A stretch of 21,951 nt of DNA. It comes from a virus. The translations under genes were made by a program, and so were the position numbers. The notes below the pieces were generated by a model that saw only the letters and a list, made by a program, of their open reading frames with translations, searched no databases and was not told where the DNA came from. Shown piece by piece: positions 1 to 3,981 of this stretch (its first letter is position 1; each line of letters starts with the position of its first letter). The stretch lies in IMG/VR virus record IMGVR_UViG_3300000116_000154, positions 1 through 21,951 of that record. One strand, given 5' to 3'.

Positions 1-75
1 ATGTGGGGAGCGCCGCCTTTGATAGTAAGCGTCAGCTGATCCTCTGTCTTCTGGTGAGCCGTGTTCTGTTTTCAT
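1..75 (-). CDS. Small phage protein, N-terminal part only (cut by window edge)
   Basis: This reading frame starts at an ATG at 75-73 and runs off the left end after 25 codons. The N-terminus reads MKTEHGSPEDRGSADAYYQR, followed by a basic RRSPH stretch. From memory, small phage proteins of unknown function often begin with the pattern MKTEHGS..DRG.ADAYY, so I take it as a real gene. The leader has an AGGG at 87-90 on the minus strand. It is the last visible gene of the leftward small-gene operon, separated from the upstream gene by about 60 bases. Its function is unknown, and the missing C-terminus prevents any domain call. Confidence 0.6.
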   Translation of the reverse strand, partial: MKTEHGSPEDRGSADAYYQRRRSPH

Positions 76-136
76 AGCACTATTAACCCTATATAAATCA
101 TTGCAAAAATTAAACTTGCGCCTAAGAAATTTGCCA

Positions 137-466
137 TCACGTTTCACCTTGAATAACAGCTTCGCAGCCGTTCATGCCGTTGGCATCTTGAGTGTGTGCT
201 TGCAATTTACCCTCTGTATTAAAAGTGCCGCAATCTCTGTGCGTAAAACTGTCTGCATACTTCCAATTCTCAATCTTGCGGATCGCAGCAACAGCATTTG
301 CGGCCTGGATTTTAGTTTCTCGCTCTACAGGCGGCTGGCAGTTTAGGTAATATTCCTTAACTACAAAGGTTTTTTGATTAGCCCTATCTCGCATTGTAGT
401 AACTACAGCATCAATGGCTTCGTTAAAATCGCTTACTGCAACTTGCATTTCTTTTAATTCTTTCAT
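137..466 (-). CDS. Hypothetical protein, leftward early operon (109 aa)
   Basis: I do not recognise this protein. It starts MKELKEMQVAVSDFNEAID, a likely amphipathic helix. The rest is mixed polar and ends ANGMNGCEAVIQGET, with three scattered cysteines that form no obvious metal site. I chose the ATG at 466 rather than an in-frame TTG at 481: GGAG lies nine bases upstream of the ATG, and the TTG codon lies within the upstream arm of the leader hairpin at 468-485. The upstream gene ends at 471, four bases before this start, so translation is probably coupled. It belongs to the leftward series of tiny genes, a layout usual for host-takeover or accessory functions; the specific role is unknown. 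Confidence 0.7.
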   Translation of the reverse strand: MKELKEMQVAVSDFNEAIDAVVTTMRDRANQKTFVVKEYYLNCQPPVERETKIQAANAVAAIRKIENWKYADSFTHRDCGTFNTEGKLQAHTQDANGMNGCEAVIQGET

Positions 467-467
467 T

Positions 468-485
468 ATCTTATGCTCCAAAGAT
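468..485 (-). promoter_or_regulatory. Ribosome-binding site in the loop of an inverted repeat (gene 137-466)
   Basis: On the minus strand the leader reads ATCTT, then an 8-base loop TGGAGCAT, then AAGAT, one base before the ATG. The arms are perfect 5-bp complements, and the GGAG Shine-Dalgarno sits inside the loop. The same architecture with different arm sequences recurs in front of neighbouring genes. Folding is inferred, not measured. Confidence 0.5.
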
Positions 486-695
486 TGCGTTGAGTACGGG
501 AAGTTTTACGGGGCCGTTTCCGGCGTGGGCGTCAAGCCTCTTCTGGCGGGCAACTTCTTTTGGGGTGGCGTCGCGGAAATAAACCTCGTCGTCAGCGTCG
601 CGTCCAAGCATGGCTTCGTAGTGCCCGTCTGCAAATTTGATAAGGTCAACAACGTAGTATCCAAGCTCGTCGTTTATGTTAGTAATGGTTGTCAT
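471..695 (-). CDS. Hypothetical protein, leftward early operon (74 aa)
   Basis: I do not recognise this protein. It begins MTTITNINDELGYYVVDLIK and continues through FADGHYEAMLGRDADDEVYFRD, which looks like a small beta-rich unit. A basic helical stretch around residues 44-55 (ATPKEVARQKRLDA) follows. There is no signal peptide, membrane segment or catalytic motif. The start is a clear ATG with a strong GAGGAG on the minus strand in the loop of a 5-bp inverted repeat (698-715). The upstream gene's stop codon (698-700) lies in that same leader, so the genes are tightly packed in one leftward transcript. Function unknown. Confidence 0.72.
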   Translation of the reverse strand: MTTITNINDELGYYVVDLIKFADGHYEAMLGRDADDEVYFRDATPKEVARQKRLDAHAGNGPVKLPVLNAIFGA

Positions 696-697
696 AA

Positions 698-715
698 TTA
701 AACTCCTCGTTTTAA
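698..715 (-). promoter_or_regulatory. Ribosome-binding site in the loop of an inverted repeat (gene 471-695)
   Basis: On the minus strand TTAAA, loop ACGAGGAG, then TTTAA, two bases before the ATG. The 5-bp arms are perfect and the GAGGAG Shine-Dalgarno is the loop. It also overlaps the stop codon of the upstream gene. Confidence 0.5.
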
Positions 716-880
716 ATGAAGCAAGGCCAACAAATAACCCTTTTGATAATCGTTCTCTGGCCTGTCAATTTCAAAACCGTTAATAGCGTCATCCAAATTT
801 GAAAATTTAGGAGCGTCAATTTTCCCATTTTGATAGCCAGAATAATACTCTGGGTGTGTGTGGATCATTTCTTTAATCAT
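698..880 (-). CDS. Hypothetical protein, leftward early operon (60 aa)
   Basis: A 60-residue protein with two similar aromatic-glycine helices: YYSGYQNGKIDA near residues 12-23 and NDYQKGYLLALLHLKRG near residues 43-59. The Y..GY..G pattern is common in tiny phage proteins of unknown role. The start ATG at 880 is preceded on the minus strand by AGAGGAC at a normal distance; a second in-frame ATG at 868 is possible but has a poorer leader. Only one base separates it from the stop codon of the upstream gene. Its leader lacks the compact hairpin seen at its neighbours: the only repeat is ATCAAT (881-886) with ATTGAT (911-916), a long 24-base loop. Function unknown. Confidence 0.7.
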   Translation of the reverse strand: MIKEMIHTHPEYYSGYQNGKIDAPKFSNLDDAINGFEIDRPENDYQKGYLLALLHLKRGV

Positions 881-881
881 A

Positions 882-1088
882 TCAATTGTCCTCTATGGAA
901 AATGAAGATGATTGATCAATACGCAATGTGTTTTTTACTGTGTCCTGAATAACTTGAGTTAGTGTGCTATGTTGGAGAGCGTCATCTTCTGGAGAACCAC
1001 CTTCCCAGTTCCACTCTCCTGTAGTAATAAACATTTCTAAGCGTTGAACTTGGGCCTCTAGTTGTTTGATGCGTTGTTCATTTGTCAT
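882..1088 (-). CDS. Hypothetical coiled-coil protein, leftward early operon (68 aa)
   Basis: The N-terminal third, MTNEQRIKQLEAQVQRLEMF, has heptad-like spacing of L, V and I and should form a short coiled coil, suggesting a dimer or trimer. The middle is Trp- and Gly-rich (TTGEWNWEGGSPEDDA), and the end is a second helix plus an acidic, serine-rich tail. I start it at the ATG at 1088, directly next to the leader hairpin, not at longer in-frame starts that would run through that hairpin. It is the gene downstream of the first of two near-identical 55-base stop-to-start linkers. Function unknown. Confidence 0.68.
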   Translation of the reverse strand: MTNEQRIKQLEAQVQRLEMFITTGEWNWEGGSPEDDALQHSTLTQVIQDTVKNTLRIDQSSSFSIEDN

Positions 1089-1109
1089 AATCAAGTTCCT
1101 CGTTTGATT
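1089..1109 (-). promoter_or_regulatory. Ribosome-binding site in the loop of an inverted repeat (gene 882-1088)
   Basis: On the minus strand AATCAA, loop ACGAGGAAC, then TTGATT, directly abutting the ATG. The 6-bp arms are perfect. The arms equal those at 1441-1459 and 1691-1709, but the loop is two bases longer and carries GAGGA instead of AGGA. Confidence 0.55.
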
Positions 1110-1112
1110 GGT

Positions 1113-1132
1113 GGGGGAGCCGAAGCCCCCCC
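1113..1132 (-). other. GC hairpin with UUCG tetraloop, copy 1
   Basis: As leftward RNA this is GGGGGGGC-UUCG-GCUCCCCC: five G-C pairs, one G-U, then G-C and C-G closing a C(UUCG)G loop, a class known to be exceptionally stable. No U-run follows in either direction, so it is not a normal intrinsic terminator. A role in mRNA stability, processing or as an extended start-associated element is more likely. Confidence 0.6.
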
Positions 1133-1140
1133 CTGGTTGG

Positions 1141-1440
1141 TTAATTGGCAATCGGGCCGCTACGGCTTACGCCGTGCTCAATCATCATCTTGGCGATGCG
1201 CTTAACGGTTCCTCGCGCTGAGGCTTGGAGACCTAGTGCGGATGGCCCCATGTCCCAGCCCTGCCCAGCACAGTCGCTGTAATACTCTGCATCAGATAAC
1301 CATTCGCGCAACTCTGGTGCGGTGCATCGATAGCGGATTGTGCGAGCTAACACCTTGACTTCTTCACCAGTTGGCAAGCTGCGCTCTGCGTGGTCAATCG
1401 CAAAAGTTTCTGGAATGTCAATTTCATATTTAGTATTCAT
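1141..1440 (-). CDS. Hypothetical protein, leftward early operon (99 aa)
   Basis: I do not recognise this protein. It begins MNTKYEIDIPETFAIDHAER and has a central TIRYRCTAPELREWLSDAEYYSDC with two cysteines. A helical C-terminal half follows (LGLQASARGTVKRIAKMMIEH). There is no signal peptide or membrane segment. I start it at the ATG at 1440, which directly follows the leader hairpin; an upstream in-frame TTG lies within the hairpin arm. The gene is bracketed by the two near-identical linkers (1089-1143 and 1441-1495), so it could be gained or lost as a unit by recombination between them. Function unknown. Confidence 0.7.
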   Translation of the reverse strand: MNTKYEIDIPETFAIDHAERSLPTGEEVKVLARTIRYRCTAPELREWLSDAEYYSDCAGQGWDMGPSALGLQASARGTVKRIAKMMIEHGVSRSGPIAN

Positions 1441-1459
1441 AATCAAGTTTCCTTTGATT
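1441..1459 (-). promoter_or_regulatory. Ribosome-binding site in the loop of an inverted repeat (gene 1141-1440)
   Basis: On the minus strand AATCAA, loop AGGAAAC, then TTGATT, directly abutting the ATG. Perfect 6-bp arms with AGGA in a 7-base loop. It is identical to 1691-1709 and close to 1089-1109. Confidence 0.55.
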
Positions 1460-1462
1460 GGT

Positions 1463-1482
1463 GGGGGAGCCGAAGCCCCCCC
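1463..1482 (-). other. GC hairpin with UUCG tetraloop, copy 2
   Basis: Same sequence and predicted fold as 1113-1132: an 8-bp stem closed by C(UUCG)G on the leftward transcript. It is followed by ACCAAUC rather than a U-run, so it is not a classical terminator. Confidence 0.6.
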
Positions 1483-1492
1483 CCTTTGTTGG

Positions 1493-1690
1493 TTAGGGAA
1501 ACATAAAATCCATATCTGTTCGGATTTCCATTTCGTCTTCTGCTGCTACGGATTGTATTGCGGTTACAATCTCAACATGATTGCTAAACGGCTTGGCGTT
1601 AAACGCCGCTTGCGCTTCCTCGAATGTTTCAAAACGGCGTATGTCAAAAGTTTCGTTAGAATTTTTAATGGCAAACATTGTTTTTCTCAT
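1493..1690 (-). CDS. Hypothetical protein, leftward early operon (65 aa)
   Basis: I do not recognise this protein. It starts MRKTMFAIKNSNETFDIRRF, followed by ETFEEAQAAFNAK, which looks like a beta-strand then an acidic helix, and ends with MEIRTDMDFMFP. There are no cysteines, membrane segments or known motifs. The ATG at 1690 is chosen over an in-frame TTG at 1696 because the TTG lies within the arm of the leader hairpin at 1691-1709 and the ATG directly follows it. It is the second gene of the leftward operon; its leader partly overlaps the stop codon of the first gene. Function unknown. Confidence 0.68.
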   Translation of the reverse strand: MRKTMFAIKNSNETFDIRRFETFEEAQAAFNAKPFSNHVEIVTAIQSVAAEDEMEIRTDMDFMFP

Positions 1691-1709
1691 AATCAAGTTT
1701 CCTTTGATT
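1691..1709 (-). promoter_or_regulatory. Ribosome-binding site in the loop of an inverted repeat (gene 1493-1690)
   Basis: Identical to the element at 1441-1459: AATCAA, loop AGGAAAC, TTGATT, then ATG on the minus strand. Here the upstream UUCG hairpin is absent, so the start-proximal element exists without the extended part. Confidence 0.55.
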
Positions 1710-1930
1710 TAACGGTTGTGATATTCAGCGATAAGTTCAACGTGCTGCTCGTTAATGGTGACCCTTGCGTGGTGGTAGTGGAGGCCATCGTCTGTTTCTG
1801 CTTCGTTGCAGACTGATTGGCAGTAACCTTCAAGCCACTCATTTGCTACCCATGAAACAAATTCGTCTTTGTCGATGGCAGCTTTAATGATTGCTTTAAT
1901 TGCGTAGTCATTAATTTTTTGAGTAGCCAT
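1709..1930 (-). CDS. Hypothetical protein, first gene of the leftward operon (73 aa)
   Basis: I do not recognise this protein. It begins MATQKINDYAIKAIIKAAID, a probable helix, followed by EFVSWVANEWLEGYCQSVCN with a Cys-x3-Cys pair, then an acidic patch and a His-rich strand (GLHYHHARV). A possible metal site from the two Cys and several His is speculative. It is the promoter-proximal gene of the leftward series, and its ATG lies 40 bases from the likely -10 box (1970-1975). The leader has AAGGG in the loop of a 5-bp inverted repeat at 1933-1949. Function unknown; position suggests an immediate-early product. Confidence 0.7.
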   Translation of the reverse strand: MATQKINDYAIKAIIKAAIDKDEFVSWVANEWLEGYCQSVCNEAETDDGLHYHHARVTINEQHVELIAEYHNR

Positions 1931-1932
1931 TT

Positions 1933-1949
1933 TCTAAGTACCCTTTAGA
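1933..1949 (-). promoter_or_regulatory. Ribosome-binding site in the loop of an inverted repeat (gene 1709-1930)
   Basis: On the minus strand TCTAA, loop AGGGTAC, then TTAGA, two bases before the ATG. The 5-bp arms are perfect and unrelated in sequence to the other leaders, while the position and loop size are the same. Confidence 0.5.
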
Positions 1950-1969
1950 TGTGTTTCGCTGTTCGTCCG

Positions 1970-2001
1970 ATTATATTGCCACACAAGTTGTTTACTGTCA
2001 A
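1970..2001 (-). promoter_or_regulatory. Likely leftward early promoter with a long spacer
   Basis: The minus strand has a perfect TTGACA (2001-1996) and a perfect TATAAT (1975-1970), separated by 20 bp instead of the usual 17. One complete operator arm (1981-1994) fills the spacer. A 19-20 bp spacer holding a dyad is a feature of activator-twisted promoters such as those of MerR proteins; whether that applies here is inference. Confidence 0.5.
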
Positions 2002-2022
2002 ATAAAAATAAACAACTTGTGT
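1981..2022. promoter_or_regulatory. Divergent operator: perfect 14-bp inverted repeat
   Basis: ACACAAGTTGTTTA (1981-1994) and its exact reverse complement (2009-2022) are separated by 14 bases. Each arm is itself an odd palindrome, ACAA-G-TTGT and ACAA-C-TTGT, so this is probably a pair of dimer sites 28 bp apart. It sits between the leftward operon and the HTH gene, the expected place for that gene's product to bind. Confidence 0.65.
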
Positions 2023-2046
2023 AATTTAATTTTTAGGTTAAATTAC
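2021..2046 (+). promoter_or_regulatory. Ribosome-binding site in the loop of an inverted repeat (HTH gene)
   Basis: GTAATTT (2021-2027) and AAATTAC (2040-2046) are perfect 7-bp complements. The 12-base loop contains the only Shine-Dalgarno-like AGG (2035-2037) before the ATG at 2052. The left end overlaps the operator by two bases, so transcription and translation signals are interleaved. Confidence 0.4.
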
Positions 2047-2051
2047 AAATT

Positions 2052-2243
2052 ATGAAAACAGTTGAAGAATTAATTACGCTTATGGGCGGTCGCGTTAATA
2101 CAGCCCAAGCATTAAACGTAACGCCACAGGCCGTAACCAATTGGGCCGCCCGTGGCTCCATTCCGTTGGCTCACGCACGAGCTATTATTGCTGCAGCAGA
2201 AACCAACGGTCATCTTTTAACTTACCAGGACATTATGGAATGA
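2052..2243 (+). CDS. Cro/YdaS-like helix-turn-helix DNA-binding protein (63 aa)
   Basis: This is a small single-domain regulator. Residues about 12-36 (GGRVNTAQALNVTPQAVTNW and following AARGSIP) fit a helix-turn-helix: the first helix carries TAQALNV, the turn is TP, and QAVTNWAARG is the recognition helix. The length and the -ALNVTPQAVTNWxxRGxIP- pattern are typical of Cro- and YdaS-like phage repressors, which bind as dimers to short palindromes. The adjacent operator with two ACAA-S-TTGT sites is the obvious target, so it probably controls both the leftward operon and its own rightward transcript. It overlaps the next gene by four bases (ATGA), implying coupled translation. No partner CI-like repressor is visible in the window, so a lysogeny switch cannot be claimed. 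Confidence 0.85.
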   Translation: MKTVEELITLMGGRVNTAQALNVTPQAVTNWAARGSIPLAHARAIIAAAETNGHLLTYQDIME

Positions 2244-2677
2244 TCGTTGGAATTGACCCTGGGGCAAAAGGCGCGATTGCACTTTTATATCCAGATTTTG
2301 CGGAAGTTTACGATATGCCAATGCTAGGCAAAGAAGTAAACGGATCGGAAGTTGCAGCGATACTGACGCAGTTCTTGCCAGACCACATCTGGTTGGAGCG
2401 GGTTAATAGCTTCGGGATGGGCCGGACTAGTGCGTACAATTTTGGGTTTGGCTGTGGCGTCCTAAATGGCGTATTTCAAACTTTGAAAATTCCTTACACT
2501 TTAGTGACGCCTCAGAAATGGAAGAAGGCATATGGCCTAGGCAAAGACAAAGCGCACAGCCGCCAACTAGCAACGCGCCTGTTCCCTGCAATCGCTGACC
2601 AGTTTAAAAGAGTTAAGGACGATGGCAGGGCAGAGGCTCTGCTGATTGCCAGATATGGGAGTGAGTTGAATGGATAG
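2240..2677 (+). CDS. RuvC-like Holliday-junction resolvase / RNase H-fold nuclease (145 aa)
   Basis: The protein would cut branched DNA such as Holliday junctions, resolving recombination or replication intermediates before packaging. Visible family features are the N-terminal MIVGIDPGAKGAIAL with catalytic Asp6, a second acidic site at Glu53 in IWLERVNSF, and the C-terminal acidic cluster KDDGRAEALLIARY with Asp127, Asp128 and Glu132. These four acidic positions match the metal-binding set of the RuvC RNase H fold, and the length fits phage RuvC-like enzymes. I start at the ATG at 2240, which overlaps the HTH stop codon, and not at an earlier in-frame ATG that adds a nonsense-looking extension. 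It overlaps the next gene by eight bases. Confidence 0.88.
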   Translation: MIVGIDPGAKGAIALLYPDFAEVYDMPMLGKEVNGSEVAAILTQFLPDHIWLERVNSFGMGRTSAYNFGFGCGVLNGVFQTLKIPYTLVTPQKWKKAYGLGKDKAHSRQLATRLFPAIADQFKRVKDDGRAEALLIARYGSELNG

Positions 2678-2939
2678 AGTTCAGGTGTTGAACACCGCCA
2701 AGGAAGTCGTGGCAGAACGAGGGAAGTCATACGGCGCACCCAAAGAGAACTTCGAGCGCATTGCAGCCCTGTGGAATACAGTGTTGGGTGACGAGACATT
2801 GAAAGAACCTCTTAACGCTGCTGACGTTGCCATGATGATGATTTGCCTCAAGCTGGCAAGGCTCACTGCAACCCCAGATCACGAAGACAGCATGGTGGAC
2901 ATCTGCGGCTATGCCGCACTAATGAGCGAGGTGGTGTGA
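2670..2939 (+). CDS. DUF6378-like phage protein (89 aa)
   Basis: The sequence matches a small conserved phage family I know as DUF6378. It has a basic N-terminal helix, the motif ERGKSYGAPKENFERIAALW, then DVAMMMICLKLARL and the C-terminal DSMVDICGYAALMSEV. The strongly conserved parts are YG-x-P, the K-L-A-R helix and the D-x2-D-I-x-G-Y-A-A-L end, all present. The biochemical role is not established. Its place among recombination and nucleotide-type genes suggests DNA metabolism. It overlaps the resolvase gene by eight bases and ends in TGATG shared with the start of the next gene, so these genes are likely co-translated. Confidence 0.8.
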   Translation: MDRVQVLNTAKEVVAERGKSYGAPKENFERIAALWNTVLGDETLKEPLNAADVAMMMICLKLARLTATPDHEDSMVDICGYAALMSEVV

Positions 2940-3838
2940 TGAGAAACCCGTACAAGATAGATGGCCCTGCCCATATATCATTCTCTGGCGGTAGGACGTC
3001 TGCTTATATGCTTCACCAAATTCTCGATGCCTATGACGGTAAGCTGCCAGAGGATATACCTGTGGTGTTTGCCAACACAGGGAAGGAACGACCAGAGACA
3101 CTGGAATTTATCCACAGGTGCGCGACAGAGTGGGGGGTTAATATTCACTGGTTAGAGTGGAAGGCTGGCGTTCCAGGCAAAACATCTGTAGTTGATTACG
3201 AAACAGCGTCAAGAACTGGGGGGCCGTTTGCTGCGTTTATCAAGCACTCCAAGAGCCTGCCGAATAGTATTAGGAGGTCTTGCACTGGTCATATGAAAAT
3301 TAAAATCATTGAGTGGTATCTTAGAAAATTCCTTGGTATGGGCGACTTCGATAGCGTTGTTGGGTTACGCGCTGATGAGATGCACAGGGTGACACGGATT
3401 AGGGCAAGGCAGAACGGCGTAGGCGGCGATATTTACTGCCCTTTGGCAGACGCGAAGAAGACAGCTAGAGATGTTCAAAAGTTTTGGGATAATAATTCAT
3501 TCGACCTTAATTTAATTAATGTCAACGGCAGGTCGCCCCACGGTAATTGCGACCTATGCTTCCTAAAAGGCGTCCGTATCCTAGAGGGTTTAATTCGGGA
3601 AAACCCTGAAAGTGCTGATTGGTGGATTGAGCAAGAAGAAGCTATGTTACCTATTGTGGCAGAAAGCCTAGAAAAGCGTTTCGGGAATATGAAGGGGACG
3701 ACATACTTCGCGCAATTCCGAACAGAGGAAACATACCGCCAACTGCGCGACAGGGTTTTAGCCCAAGGCGACCTTCTCAGTTTGGATAATGTGGGTGAGG
3801 AAGTCGATTGGGGGAAGCCATGCCACTGCACCGACTGA
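2939..3838 (+). CDS. PAPS-reductase-like / PP-loop family protein (299 aa)
   Basis: This belongs to the phage branch of the phosphoadenosine-phosphosulfate reductase (PP-loop ATP pyrophosphatase) superfamily. Residues 14-24 hold the PP-loop SFSGGRTSAYM, with Thr where cellular enzymes usually have Asp. NTGKERPETLEF (47-58) is the characteristic second nucleotide-binding segment, and VGLRADEMHR (141-150) the third. Cys115 (RRSCTGHMK), the pair CDLC (204-207) and CHC at 295-297 could hold an iron-sulfur cluster or zinc. Relatives act by adenylating a substrate for sulfur transfer or by reducing PAPS; DndC, which makes phosphorothioate DNA, shares this fold. Its role in phages is not established. 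I chose the ATG in TGATG at 2937-2941; a longer in-frame start would run through the preceding gene. Confidence 0.85.
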   Translation: MRNPYKIDGPAHISFSGGRTSAYMLHQILDAYDGKLPEDIPVVFANTGKERPETLEFIHRCATEWGVNIHWLEWKAGVPGKTSVVDYETASRTGGPFAAFIKHSKSLPNSIRRSCTGHMKIKIIEWYLRKFLGMGDFDSVVGLRADEMHRVTRIRARQNGVGGDIYCPLADAKKTARDVQKFWDNNSFDLNLINVNGRSPHGNCDLCFLKGVRILEGLIRENPESADWWIEQEEAMLPIVAESLEKRFGNMKGTTYFAQFRTEETYRQLRDRVLAQGDLLSLDNVGEEVDWGKPCHCTD

Positions 3839-3981
3839 TGCGTAGGATAACACAAATCATCTGCGCCGATAGATGCCGCTGTCAAGACGGCGAGAAATGT
3901 GAACACCGATTTGAAGACGAAGCGCAACAAATATTAGATTTAATCAAACAGGAAAAGGCAAAAGATAATGGACGGGTTTGA
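3820..3981 (+). CDS. Tiny Cys-rich protein, possible zinc binder (53 aa)
   Basis: A short open frame overlaps both neighbours: 19 bases into the PAPS-reductase-like gene and 14 bases into the nuclease gene. From the ATG at 3820 (preceded by GGGGGAAG) it reads MPLHRLMRRITQ, then IICADRCRCQDGEKCEHRF, then an acidic helix DEAQQILDLIKQEKAK. The spacing C-x3-C-x-C-x5-C-x-H within about 14 residues looks like a small metal-binding knuckle. A second start at 3838, sharing TGATG with the upstream stop, would give 47 residues and keep all cysteines. I do not recognise a family. Overlapping ends and a sensible amino-acid pattern support a real, translationally coupled gene. Confidence 0.55.
   Translation: MPLHRLMRRITQIICADRCRCQDGEKCEHRFEDEAQQILDLIKQEKAKDNGRV

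Larger units (their letters stand above)
1089..1143 (-). repeat. Stop-to-start linker, copy 1 of 2
   Basis: This 55-base linker runs from the stop codon of the upstream gene (TAA on the minus strand, 1143-1141) to the ATG of the next. It matches 1441-1495 in length and layout. The core 1104-1133 is identical to 1454-1483, and TTGGTTA at the far side is shared. It contains a GC hairpin and the Shine-Dalgarno hairpin. Confidence 0.75.
1441..1495 (-). repeat. Stop-to-start linker, copy 2 of 2
   Basis: Second 55-base linker, from the stop codon of gene 1493-1690 to the ATG of gene 1141-1440. It shares the 30-base core 1454-1483 with copy 1 and has one extra C in the C-run and one fewer base elsewhere, keeping the total length the same. 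Confidence 0.75.

Noticed and set aside
1113-1132. GC hairpins of the leftward operon as intrinsic terminators
   Set aside because: No U-run follows on either strand, and genes without another promoter continue downstream.
1089-1709. Repeated TTGATT/AATCAA leaders as a CRISPR array
   Set aside because: Only three copies with uneven spacing, and the intervals are coding sequences; each copy abuts a start codon.
1340-1816. Open frame of 158 codons on the + strand across the leftward genes
   Set aside because: It crosses two genes and a linker with well-placed ribosome sites on the minus strand, and its product is a Cys/Phe-rich string without domain sense.
3475-3930. 151-codon minus-strand open frame over the PAPS-reductase-like gene
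   Set aside because: Antisense shadow: the opposite strand shows clear family motifs here, and no promoter or ribosome site supports this frame.
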